A stretch of 12,753 nt of DNA from DATGQT01 sp033720695 (GTDB lineage: Bacteria; Bacteroidota; Rhodothermia; Rhodothermales; Rubricoccaceae), in contig JAWWCA010000105.1 in assembly GCA_033720695.1 (NCBI GenBank), forward strand, positions 1 through 12,753, written 5' to 3'. Made by a program: the position numbers and the translations under genes. This document shows positions 7,080-12,753 of this stretch, in pieces; the stretch's first letter is position 1; every line of letters starts with the position of its first letter. The notes beneath the pieces are model-generated. The model saw only the letters and a program-made list of their open reading frames with translations. It did no database searches and was not told where the DNA came from.

Positions 7080-7095
7080 GTTCACCGTTCACGGT
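7080..7095. repeat. Short GTTCAC repeat and ACCGT-TC-ACGGT palindrome
   Basis: In the 146-base gap between the divergent DUF512 and tRNA genes, GTTCAC occurs twice (7080-7085 and 7087-7092), and the overlapping bases 7084-7095 form the palindrome ACCGT-TC-ACGGT. The nonamer GTTCACGGT (7087-7095) recurs in the cdsA leader at 4015-4023. It could be an operator or a genome-dispersed intergenic repeat; two copies in one window do not distinguish these. Confidence 0.4.
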
Positions 7096-7112
7096 TAATC
7101 CGCGCGTCCGGA

Positions 7113-7144
7113 TTGCCCAGGCCTCGGCGGCTCCCCTATCTTGG
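7113..7144 (+). promoter_or_regulatory. Promoter of tRNA-Arg
   Basis: TTG at 7113-7115 and TATCTTGG at 7137-7144, separated by 21 bases, match the Bacteroidota sigma-A promoter (-33 TTG, -7 TAnnTTTG) with one T missing in the -7 element. The -7 element ends 9 bases before the mature tRNA 5' end, so transcription would start just before the tRNA. Confidence 0.65.
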
Positions 7145-7153
7145 CCGACGCCC

Positions 7154-7227
7154 GCGCCCGTAGCTCAGCTGGATAGAGCGCCAGATTCCGGTTCTGGAGG
7201 TCACAGGTTCGAATCCTGTCGGGCGTA
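7154..7227 (+). tRNA. tRNA-Arg (anticodon CCG)
   Basis: The 74 bases fold into a complete cloverleaf. The acceptor stem is GCGCCCG/CGGGCGT (six Watson-Crick pairs and a G-T first pair), the D stem GCTC/GAGC, the anticodon stem CCAGA/TCTGG with loop TTCCGGT, and the T stem ACAGG/CCTGT with loop TTCGAAT. The discriminator base is A at 7227. The anticodon CCG at 7188-7190 reads CGG (Arg). CCA is not encoded (CGA follows), so it must be added enzymatically. No integrase and no second copy of the tRNA 3' end was seen nearby. Confidence 0.97.
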
Positions 7228-7229
7228 CG

Positions 7230-7262
7230 AGAGTCCCGTCCCCTGCCTGGGGTCGGGACTCT
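7230..7262. terminator. Hairpin shared by tRNA-Arg and convergent LMF gene
   Basis: A 9-bp perfect stem (7230-7238 with 7254-7262: AGAGTCCCG/CGGGACTCT) continues, after a T-T mismatch, as CCCC/GGGG with a 5-base loop. It begins 2 bases after the tRNA 3' end and lies 5 bases from the stop of the convergent gene, so it can serve both transcripts. There is no T-tract on the plus strand. This is the strongest hairpin in the window. Confidence 0.65.
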
Positions 7263-7267
7263 GGCGT

Positions 7268-9016
7268 TCAGGGCCTCCTGCGGGGACGCTCCTGAGCGCC
7301 CTGGCGCTGCCCGTCGAAGAGGTTCGTCTGCACCCGCCCGTTGAGGGGCGGTTCGAGCAGCGGGCCGTGCCACGACGCGCCGCCCTCCGGGTGGTTGGTC
7401 AGGAGGAGCTGTTCGAACTCCCGCCACCACCACGCCCCCTCCCGGCGGAGCGTCCCAAGGTCGGTGAACCCGAATCGGTAGAGGCTGCACCGGACGAACG
7501 CCGGCGGGCGCCCCTCAAAGGGGTCCTCGTCGAGGAGGCGGAGCACGGCGGGGGAGCCCTGCCGGAGTCGCTCGGCGAGGGCGAGGAGCCGCGGCGGCCG
7601 GCCCTCGTCGTAGTCGCTCCGGCGATCGAACCGGTAGAAGTAGAGCCCCTGGGCCTCGTAGTACAGCTGCGTCCCGAGGTGATCCATGTACGGCGCCGTC
7701 CAGGCGGGCGCGTCGTCCACATCGTCGGGCTTGTCGTGGAAGCCGTACGGGAGCCAGGTCTCCCCGTCCAGGCTCCCCTCGAAGACGACCTCGTAGCGGA
7801 TCCTCGGGATGCGCTTGAACTCCCCGATGGGGTTGACGAGGTAGAACCGCGCCGAGGTCTGGAGGAGCCCCACCGCCACGCCCTGAAGCGGGAGCCCCGA
7901 GGTCTTCTCCAGCACCACGGGGTCAAAGACGCGGTAGTTGAGGTGGTTGAACGGCCCGCGCCCGCCGGGAAGAAACAAGGCGGCGAGGTAGAAGGCGCCC
8001 AACAGCAGGATCGGGACGGCCCCAGCGTTGGCGAGGCGGACGGCCCGCGGGCGCGGGGGCGCCTCCTTCGGGGCGCGCAACCAGGAACGCAGGCGGTGCA
8101 GGTGGCCCGCGTCGAGCAGCAGCACACAGAGCAGGAGCACGAGGAGGTGGAAGAACGCGTAGTGCCCCGAAACAAACAGGAACCCCGATGTCGCGGCGAA
8201 GATCAGCGCCGCCGCCAGCCGGGTCTTCCGGTTCCAGAAGATGAGGAAGGGGACGGCCAGCTCCACCACGGCGACGACGAGAGCCGCCGCCTTGTGGACC
8301 CCCATCGGCAGCTGCGCGAGCAGCCACGCCCCCGGCGTCGGGAGGGGCTGGTTGGGGTAGAAGTGGGAGAGGAACGTCAGCCGCAGCCAGGCCGGGTCGC
8401 CGTCGTAGAACTTCACGACCCCCATCGAGAACCAGAGCCGGAAGATGAGCCACCAGGCCGCCCACACCACGAGGCGCGGCGGCGCCTGCACCGGGGTGCT
8501 CCGCCAGGTGAGGCGGAGCGGCACGAGCAGGAGCCCGAGGAGCCCCGCCTCCAGCAGCGTGGCCGACCACCCGTAGAGCCCGTAGTCGCCGCTGATGGTG
8601 ACGATGGAGAGGTACAGCGCCCAGAGCGACCCGAGCACGAGGGTGTTCGTGTAGCCGACGACCAGCAGCAGCGCGAGGGCGATCCCCGCGATGGGGATCG
8701 CCTGGAGGACCGCGTCGCTCGACGAGATCCAGGCGAGCGAGGGGTAGTGGAGGACGCCGGCCAGCCCCTCAGCCGCGTAGACCGTCTGCAGAAAGGTACC
8801 TGCCGGCTCGACCCCCTCGCTCCCGATGACGCCGAGGATCTGGACGGCCCAGGGCAGAAAAGCGAAGAGGTAGACCGCTCCGAGACCCCGCAGGAAGAGC
8901 CGGACCGGGAGGGCCGAACCGGGCCGAGTGCCGCCGAAGAGCCCCCACAGCGCCTCGAGCCGGCGGGCGGGCGGGGGCGCCAGCGTCAGCGTCGGGGCGT
9001 CGGGGGTGTCGCTCAT
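7268..9016 (-). CDS. Lipase maturation factor (LMF1-like) family membrane protein
   Basis: In animals LMF1 is an ER membrane chaperone for dimeric lipases; bacterial relatives are polytopic membrane proteins of undefined role. This 582-residue protein has hydrophobic helices between about residues 40 and 350, with family-typical stretches RLFLRGLGAVYLFAF (39-53), WSATLLEAGLLGLLLVP (150-166), FSMGVVKFYDGDPAWLRLT (196-214), PLPTPGAW (224-231) and VELAVPFLIF (251-260). The C-terminal soluble part carries RIRYEVVFEGSLDGETW (405-421), KPDDVDDAP (429-437), then LLDEDPF and LYRFGFT. The ATG at 9016 was chosen over an in-frame TTG at 9052: it has a GGAG nine bases upstream and about 50 bases of leader after the promoter. 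The gene stands between its own promoter and a hairpin, so it is probably monocistronic. No lipase gene is visible nearby. Confidence 0.88.
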   Translation of the reverse strand: MSDTPDAPTLTLAPPPARRLEALWGLFGGTRPGSALPVRLFLRGLGAVYLFAFLPWAVQILGVIGSEGVEPAGTFLQTVYAAEGLAGVLHYPSLAWISSSDAVLQAIPIAGIALALLLVVGYTNTLVLGSLWALYLSIVTISGDYGLYGWSATLLEAGLLGLLLVPLRLTWRSTPVQAPPRLVVWAAWWLIFRLWFSMGVVKFYDGDPAWLRLTFLSHFYPNQPLPTPGAWLLAQLPMGVHKAAALVVAVVELAVPFLIFWNRKTRLAAALIFAATSGFLFVSGHYAFFHLLVLLLCVLLLDAGHLHRLRSWLRAPKEAPPRPRAVRLANAGAVPILLLGAFYLAALFLPGGRGPFNHLNYRVFDPVVLEKTSGLPLQGVAVGLLQTSARFYLVNPIGEFKRIPRIRYEVVFEGSLDGETWLPYGFHDKPDDVDDAPAWTAPYMDHLGTQLYYEAQGLYFYRFDRRSDYDEGRPPRLLALAERLRQGSPAVLRLLDEDPFEGRPPAFVRCSLYRFGFTDLGTLRREGAWWWREFEQLLLTNHPEGGASWHGPLLEPPLNGRVQTNLFDGQRQGAQERPRRRP

Positions 9017-9070
9017 GAAGAGGCGCTCCGGGCAAAAGCCGAGGAGGAACAACGGGTAACTGGCGGGCGC

Positions 9071-9101
9071 CTAGGATAGACACCGCGCCCCAGCGATGCA
9101 A
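9071..9101 (-). promoter_or_regulatory. Promoter of the LMF-like gene
   Basis: On the minus strand TTG (9101-9099) and TATCCTAG (9078-9071) are separated by exactly 20 bases, matching the Bacteroidota -33/-7 layout. It lies in the gap after the metalloprotease terminator and 54 bases before the ATG at 9016. Confidence 0.6.
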
Positions 9102-9151
9102 CGGCGCACGGCTCGGAGCACGAGATCGTCCTCCCTCGTCCCCCTCCGGAC

Positions 9152-9169
9152 GGGGGAGTCTCCTCCCCC
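9152..9169 (-). terminator. Hairpin after metalloprotease gene
   Basis: A perfect 7-bp stem, GGGGGAG/CTCCCCC, sits 3 bases after the stop codon. On the transcript strand the loop is GAGA, a GNRA tetraloop. No T-tract follows. An alternative overlapping pairing (CCCCC 9140-9144 with GGGGG 9152-9156) could compete with it. Confidence 0.5.
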
Positions 9170-9172
9170 ACC

Positions 9173-10564
9173 CTAGCGGAGGTTCGTCACCGTGGCCGTC
9201 TCCGAGAACGTCTCGCCGACGACGTAGACGAAGTAGACGCCGGCCGGGAGGTCCGTCCCGTCAACGTCGATGAAGGTCGTCTCCCCGTCGAAAAGCGTCC
9301 CCTCAAAGAGGGTCGTGAGACGGCGCCCGGCGGCGTCCACGAGCCAGGCCTGGACGCGCTGGGCGTCGCGCACCGTGAGGCCCACGGCCGTCTCGCCGCG
9401 GAACGGGTTGCCCTCGACGATCTCAAGCGCGAACGGCTCGCTGGCCGGCGGCCCGGACGAGCTGCCGGCGCACGAGCCGGCCCTCCCGCTGAACGCCGTG
9501 CCTGACGCGGGCGCCCGGTCGGAGACGCCTCCCGCGATGCCCCCGCCGGTGACGAGCGCGTCACACGCGGGCGAGAGCCCCCAGCCGAGGTCCTGGAGCG
9601 CGGCGCAGAGCAGCGGCCCCGGGCTCTCCTTCTTCTCCCCCGGCGCGATGAGCGGCGTCATCAGGCCGTCGGGCTCGCTCGGCGGGAAGAGGGTCTCGTC
9701 GAAGTGGGAGAACGAGGAGCCCGCGTTCCAGGAGGGCGGGGCGAAGAGCGGGGCGGGCTGCCCGTAGACGGCCTCGACCGCGCTGCCACCGAAGAACACC
9801 CGGTCGGTGAGCACGTCGGCCAGCGCCGCCGAAGGCTGGGGGTAGACGCTCTGGTTGAGGAGCGAGCGGCCCTGGGCGTCCTCGGCGAACCGGTCGAAGA
9901 CGAAGGGGGTGCTGGGGTCCTGCTCCAGCCCGAAGCTCCCCATCCCGTTCTCGACCGCGGCCGAGCCGATGAACCCGAGGCCGTGCCCGAGCTCGTGGAG
10001 GACCACGGTGAAGAGCTCAACCTGGTCGCCCGGCCCCTGGCCGTCGGTGCCCAGGTACCAGCGGTCGAAGCCAGAGTTGAAGTCGGCCTGGATGTCGACG
10101 CGGGAGGCGTCGAGGTCCCGCCCGGAGAGGGCGTCGGCGAGGGCGTAGGGGTACCAGGTGTTGGCGACGGGCGCCCCGCCGAAGTTGCGGACGAGGAAGG
10201 GGCCGGCGCTGCCGAGGAGGTTGCCGCCGAGGTCGGTGCAGCGGGCGTTGATCCGGATGGGCACGGGCGAGGTGATGTGCTCAGCCCACACGTCCACGGC
10301 GGCCTGGAACGCCGCCTGGGCGTCGTCCGAGAAGCCGTCGTAGGTCACCCGGATGTCGGCCGCCGCCTCTCCCCGGCCCCGGGCCAACGCGTTCGGCGCG
10401 AACGCGTGCCCCACGGGGCTCCCGCTCGCCCCCGGCGCAGGCATCGGGAGGCGGCACTGGAAGGCCGGGTGCTCCGAGCGCTCCAGCGGCTGCTGCCCCC
10501 GCGTGGGGCCGGCGGCGACGAGGAGGGCCAGTAGAACGAGAGCGGGTCGGAGGGGAGCGCGCAT
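9173..10564 (-). CDS. Secreted zinc metalloprotease with type IX sorting domain
   Basis: The 463-residue product begins with a signal peptide (MRAPLRPALVLLALLVAAG, cleaved near TRG/QQ at ~23). The catalytic domain follows: DIRVTYDGFSDDAQAAFQAA (70-89), DRWYLGTDG, VVLHELGHGLGFIGSA (187-202; His190, Glu191 and His194 form the HEXXH site), FDRFAEDAQG, SSFSHFDE (283-290), LMTPLIAPGE (301-310, a possible Met-turn at Met302) and a terminal ALQDLGW. The usual metzincin third His (HExxHxxGxxH) is absent; His287 is a candidate third ligand. Residues ~386-463 are a Por/type IX C-terminal domain: GNPFRGETAVGLTV, DAAGRRLTTLFEG, LPAGVYFVYVVGE, ending TNLR. It is therefore probably exported through the outer membrane. 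The ATG at 10564 starts the signal peptide directly. It has its own promoter and hairpin. Confidence 0.88.
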   Translation of the reverse strand: MRAPLRPALVLLALLVAAGPTRGQQPLERSEHPAFQCRLPMPAPGASGSPVGHAFAPNALARGRGEAAADIRVTYDGFSDDAQAAFQAAVDVWAEHITSPVPIRINARCTDLGGNLLGSAGPFLVRNFGGAPVANTWYPYALADALSGRDLDASRVDIQADFNSGFDRWYLGTDGQGPGDQVELFTVVLHELGHGLGFIGSAAVENGMGSFGLEQDPSTPFVFDRFAEDAQGRSLLNQSVYPQPSAALADVLTDRVFFGGSAVEAVYGQPAPLFAPPSWNAGSSFSHFDETLFPPSEPDGLMTPLIAPGEKKESPGPLLCAALQDLGWGLSPACDALVTGGGIAGGVSDRAPASGTAFSGRAGSCAGSSSGPPASEPFALEIVEGNPFRGETAVGLTVRDAQRVQAWLVDAAGRRLTTLFEGTLFDGETTFIDVDGTDLPAGVYFVYVVGETFSETATVTNLR

Positions 10565-10583
10565 GGGTCGAGGGTTTGGGGCG

Positions 10584-10614
10584 GGAACCTAGCGGCGTCC
10601 CCACCCGCAGGCAA
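10584..10614 (-). promoter_or_regulatory. Promoter of the metalloprotease gene
   Basis: On the minus strand TTG (10614-10612) and TAGGTTCC (10591-10584) are separated by exactly 20 bases, as in Bacteroidota promoters, and the -7 element ends 19 bases before the ATG at 10564. The TTG begins just after the TPR gene's hairpin, a compact terminator-promoter junction. Confidence 0.55.
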
Positions 10615-10620
10615 GGGATC

Positions 10621-10636
10621 GCGGCGTCCCCGCCGC
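10621..10636 (-). terminator. Hairpin after TPR gene
   Basis: A perfect 6-bp stem GCGGCG/CGCCGC lies 4 bases after the stop codon. On the transcript strand the loop is GGGA, which fits the GNRA tetraloop rule. No T-tract follows. It separates the TPR gene from the metalloprotease promoter. Confidence 0.5.
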
Positions 10637-10640
10637 TGGG

Positions 10641-12254
10641 TCAGAGGCGGCCGAGGGCGGTGCGGGCGCGCTGTTCGAGCGCCTTGTGGTAGTCGAACTC
10701 GTCCTCGTTGTCGAGGACGGCCCGGTAGGCGCGGCGGGCGGCCTCGGCGTCGCCCATCTCCTCGTGCACCTCCCCGATGTGGTACTGGCTCCACGGCCCC
10801 CACTTCGCGAGGGGGTCGCCGGGGTTGGAGGCGGCGACGCGGTAGTGGCGAAGGGCCTCCTCGCTCTCGCCGAGGGCCTGGAAGGCGCGGCCGGAGCGGT
10901 AGGCCGCCTCGGCGCGGTGCGCAGCCTCGGCGTCGGGGTCGCCGAGGACCGGCTGGAGGGTGCGCACGGCCGCGCGGTAGCGGCCGGCGTCGTAGTCGTT
11001 CTGGCCCAGGAGCAGCGTTCGCTCGCTGTCGCTCATCGGCCGTTCGAGGAGCTGCGCGGCGCGGCGCCGGGCGGAGCGGTCGGAGTCGTAGTCGCGGCCG
11101 GCCTGGACGCGGCGGTAGTGGGCGACGGCGCCGTCCCGGTCGCCGGTCATCTCGCGGGCGAGGCCGGCGTGGAGGTGGGCCGAGGCGAGGAGGGCGTGGC
11201 CGCGGTAGCTCCGGGCGTAGGCCTCGAACCGAGGGAGGGCCTCCTCGAACCGGTTCTGGCGGAAGAGCGCCTCGCCGAGGTAGTAGTCCACGTACGGGAT
11301 GGCGTCGACGCCGGCGGCAGCCTGGTGGGCGACGGCGTCGCGGAGGGCGGCCTCGGCGGCCTCGGCCTGGCGCTCCCCGAGGAGGAGAAACGCGTGGAGG
11401 TACGCGGGCATCGGGCTCTCGGGATAGGCGGCGTGGAGGGCCGCGACGTGGCGGATGGCGCCGGCCTTCCCCTCGTTCAGGATGGCATCCACGACGGCGA
11501 GGTAGAGGGCGGCCTCCTCCCGGCTGTAGGCGCTGCGGTGGAGCGCCGTCGTCAGCTCCTCCATCCCCTCCTGCACCGTGCCGCCGAACCCGAACACGCT
11601 GAGGATCCACCGGTACGCCCGCGGCACCGAGCCCACGGCGACGTGGCAGAGGCCCATCCCCTTGTATGACTCCCAGAACTCGGGGTGGCGGCGGAGATTG
11701 GCCTCATAGCGCCCGTAGGCGGCGCGGAGGGCGAGCCCGGCCTTGGGGTAGCGCTCCTGCTTGGCGTAGACGACGGCCCGCTGGAAGGCCACCTCGGCCT
11801 CGAAGTGGGTCGCCCAGGGCGAGTCGGGGAGGCCGTCGAGGCGGTCGTCGAGGGTGTCGGCGGCGGCGAAGAAGCGGCCGTAGTAGGGCTCGCGCTCGTT
11901 CATGAGCGCGCGCCAGAGCGCGAGCGTGGCGAGGTGGTAGCGGCCGGCCGGGCTGGCGGGCTCGGCGGCGTCGAGGCGGCGGAAGAGGGCCTCGGCCTCG
12001 TCGAGGCGGAAAGCGATCATCGCCGCGCGCCCCTCGTCCAGGAGGGCCCGCCCCGCGTCGGTCGAGACGAGCATGGGGCCGTAGGGCGGCACCCGGGCAT
12101 CGAACACAGCCGCGGCGGTGTCGGCCCGCGCGCCGGCGTCGGCCTGCGGGCCGTACGTCTGCCCGGCCGCGGGAAGGCCGGCGCCCACCAGCGCCAGGAG
12201 GAGGGCCGCCGTGGCGGTGCGGGGAGCACGGCGCCGGCTCGTCGGTGGAGTCAT
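10641..12254 (-). CDS. Secreted TPR protein resembling eukaryotic TTC39/Iml2
   Basis: The 537-residue protein has a signal peptide (RTATAALLLALVGAGLPAAG at 12-31) and so acts in the periplasm or outside the cell. The rest is helical TPR-type repeats: 73-99, 146-190, 325-350, 355-385, 445-475 and 485-515. The order of motifs resembles the eukaryotic TTC39/Iml2 (DUF3808) family: an N-terminal unit (EGRAAMIAFRLDEAEALFRR), a 'YKGMGLCHVAVGSVPRAYRW' helix followed by ILSVFGFGGTVQEGMEEL (resembling the family's LPPRVLKLLSFVGFSGD region), and a last TPR followed by FDYHKALEQRARTALGRL at the very C-terminus. This was recognised from memory, not aligned by program; the safe call is a TPR protein. The ATG at 12254 starts the signal peptide and lies 5 bases after the symporter stop, with a GGTGAG overlapping that stop as a possible ribosome site. 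Confidence 0.8.
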   Translation of the reverse strand: MTPPTSRRRAPRTATAALLLALVGAGLPAAGQTYGPQADAGARADTAAAVFDARVPPYGPMLVSTDAGRALLDEGRAAMIAFRLDEAEALFRRLDAAEPASPAGRYHLATLALWRALMNEREPYYGRFFAAADTLDDRLDGLPDSPWATHFEAEVAFQRAVVYAKQERYPKAGLALRAAYGRYEANLRRHPEFWESYKGMGLCHVAVGSVPRAYRWILSVFGFGGTVQEGMEELTTALHRSAYSREEAALYLAVVDAILNEGKAGAIRHVAALHAAYPESPMPAYLHAFLLLGERQAEAAEAALRDAVAHQAAAGVDAIPYVDYYLGEALFRQNRFEEALPRFEAYARSYRGHALLASAHLHAGLAREMTGDRDGAVAHYRRVQAGRDYDSDRSARRRAAQLLERPMSDSERTLLLGQNDYDAGRYRAAVRTLQPVLGDPDAEAAHRAEAAYRSGRAFQALGESEEALRHYRVAASNPGDPLAKWGPWSQYHIGEVHEEMGDAEAARRAYRAVLDNEDEFDYHKALEQRARTALGRL

Positions 12255-12259
12255 TGGGC

Positions 12260-12753
12260 TCACCCTGCCGTCAGTCGGATCCGGTCCCGGGCCCCGGAGA
12301 AGTCGGGGCTCCCGAGCTGCCCCTCGCTTGCGGCCACGACCGTGGCGACGGTGGCGTCGCCGGTCACGTTCGTGACGGTGCGGCACATGTCGAGGATGCG
12401 GTCGACGCCGAGGATCAGCGCGATCCCGGCGCTCGGGACGCCCACGGCCTCCAGGATGATCACGAGCATGATGATGCCGGCGCCCGGGACGGCGGCCGTC
12501 CCGATGGAGGCGAGCACGGCCGTGAGCACGATCGTGAGCTGCGCGCCGACCCCGAGCCCCATCCCGAGCGTCTGCGCGATGAACACCGTGGCGACGGCCT
12601 GGTAGAGCGCCGTCCCGTCCATGTTGACCGTGGCGCCGAGCGGCAGCACGAACGACGAGACCTCCTCGGAAACGCCCAGCTTCTTCTCACACATCTCCAT
12701 CGTCACCGGCAGCGTCGCGCCGCTCGAGCTCGTCGAGAACGCCAGGAGCTGGG
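12260..12753 (-). CDS. Dicarboxylate/amino acid:cation symporter (DAACS), acidic amino acid type (5' partial)
   Basis: The frame is open to the window edge, so only the C-terminal 163 residues are present. They cover re-entrant hairpin 1 (FSTSSSGATLPVT), helix 7 with NMDGTALYQ, re-entrant hairpin 2 (GTAAVPGAGIIML) and helix 8 (DRILDMCRTVTNVTGDATVA). In helix 8 the residues matching GltPh Asp390, Asp394, Arg397, Thr398 and Asn401 are all kept. The arginine binds the substrate side-chain carboxylate in glutamate/aspartate carriers, so an acidic amino acid is the likely substrate, with Na+ or H+ coupling. The stop at 12262-12260 is followed after 5 bases by the TPR gene, implying co-transcription. 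Confidence 0.93.
   Translation of the reverse strand, partial: QLLAFSTSSSGATLPVTMEMCEKKLGVSEEVSSFVLPLGATVNMDGTALYQAVATVFIAQTLGMGLGVGAQLTIVLTAVLASIGTAAVPGAGIIMLVIILEAVGVPSAGIALILGVDRILDMCRTVTNVTGDATVATVVAASEGQLGSPDFSGARDRIRLTAG

Noticed and set aside
7008..7085. Longer N-terminus for the DUF512 protein starting at 7085.
   Set aside because: The extra 26 residues are Arg/Pro/Ser-rich with no family counterpart, and the ATG at 7007 leads directly into the PDZ domain.
7154..7262. tRNA-Arg as an integration site for a mobile element.
   Set aside because: No integrase, no duplicated tRNA 3' end and no change in composition was seen next to it.
7367..9079. A 570-codon plus-strand open frame opposite the LMF gene.
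   Set aside because: Its translation is a monotonous Glu/Arg/Gly/Pro/His mixture with no domain, as expected from the antisense of a GC-rich gene; the minus strand has clear LMF motifs.
1..12753. CRISPR array, insertion sequence, prophage or toxin-antitoxin module.
   Set aside because: No regularly spaced repeats, transposase motifs, terminal inverted repeats or paired small genes were seen on either strand.

Overview
This is a gene-dense, very GC-rich stretch of bacterial chromosome. It most likely comes from the Rhodothermota/Bacteroidota lineage, for example a Rubricoccaceae- or Rhodothermales-like marine bacterium; this is inferred. The evidence is two secreted proteins with C-terminal sorting domains of the type IX secretion (Por) kind, promoters of the Bacteroidota form TTG-N20/21-TAnnTT, a general lack of Shine-Dalgarno sequences, and a MutL and a small YEPRFYDP-type membrane protein that look like that lineage. 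High GC opens long reading frames opposite almost every gene; these are shadows.

Layout: 1-839 (+) is the 3' end of a secreted protein gene with a sorting domain. It converges on a minus-strand series running from 7007 down to 861: a DUF512 radical SAM protein, a CPBP membrane protease and a DUF2007 protein (ATGA overlap), cdsA, an 84-residue one-helix membrane protein, and mutL. A tRNA-Arg(CCG) gene with its own promoter lies on the plus strand at 7154-7227. Beyond it, again on the minus strand, are a lipase-maturation-factor-like membrane protein (7268-9016), a secreted zinc metalloprotease with a sorting domain (9173-10564), a secreted TPR protein resembling the eukaryotic TTC39/Iml2 family (10641-12254), and the 3' end of an acidic amino acid:cation symporter gene (12260-12753).

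Transcription units: perfect GC hairpins without a T-tract sit 3-5 bases after the stop codons of mutL, the LMF gene, the metalloprotease and the TPR gene, while tight gene boundaries lack them. Promoter-like elements precede the LMF, metalloprotease and tRNA genes, and weaker ones precede the CPBP gene and the small gene before mutL. The likely units are symporter-TPR; metalloprotease alone; LMF alone; tRNA alone; DUF512; CPBP-DUF2007-cdsA; and small protein-mutL.

Functionally this is mostly housekeeping (mismatch repair, phospholipid synthesis, tRNA) with some envelope and secretion genes. I see no CRISPR array, prophage, transposon, toxin-antitoxin or recognisable defence system. The most interesting points are the bacterial TTC39/Iml2-like protein, a MutL whose endonuclease metal site appears to be lost, the tetraloop-capped stop-proximal hairpins, and a stem abutting the cdsA start codon. 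No gene here makes a convincing undescribed multi-gene system.
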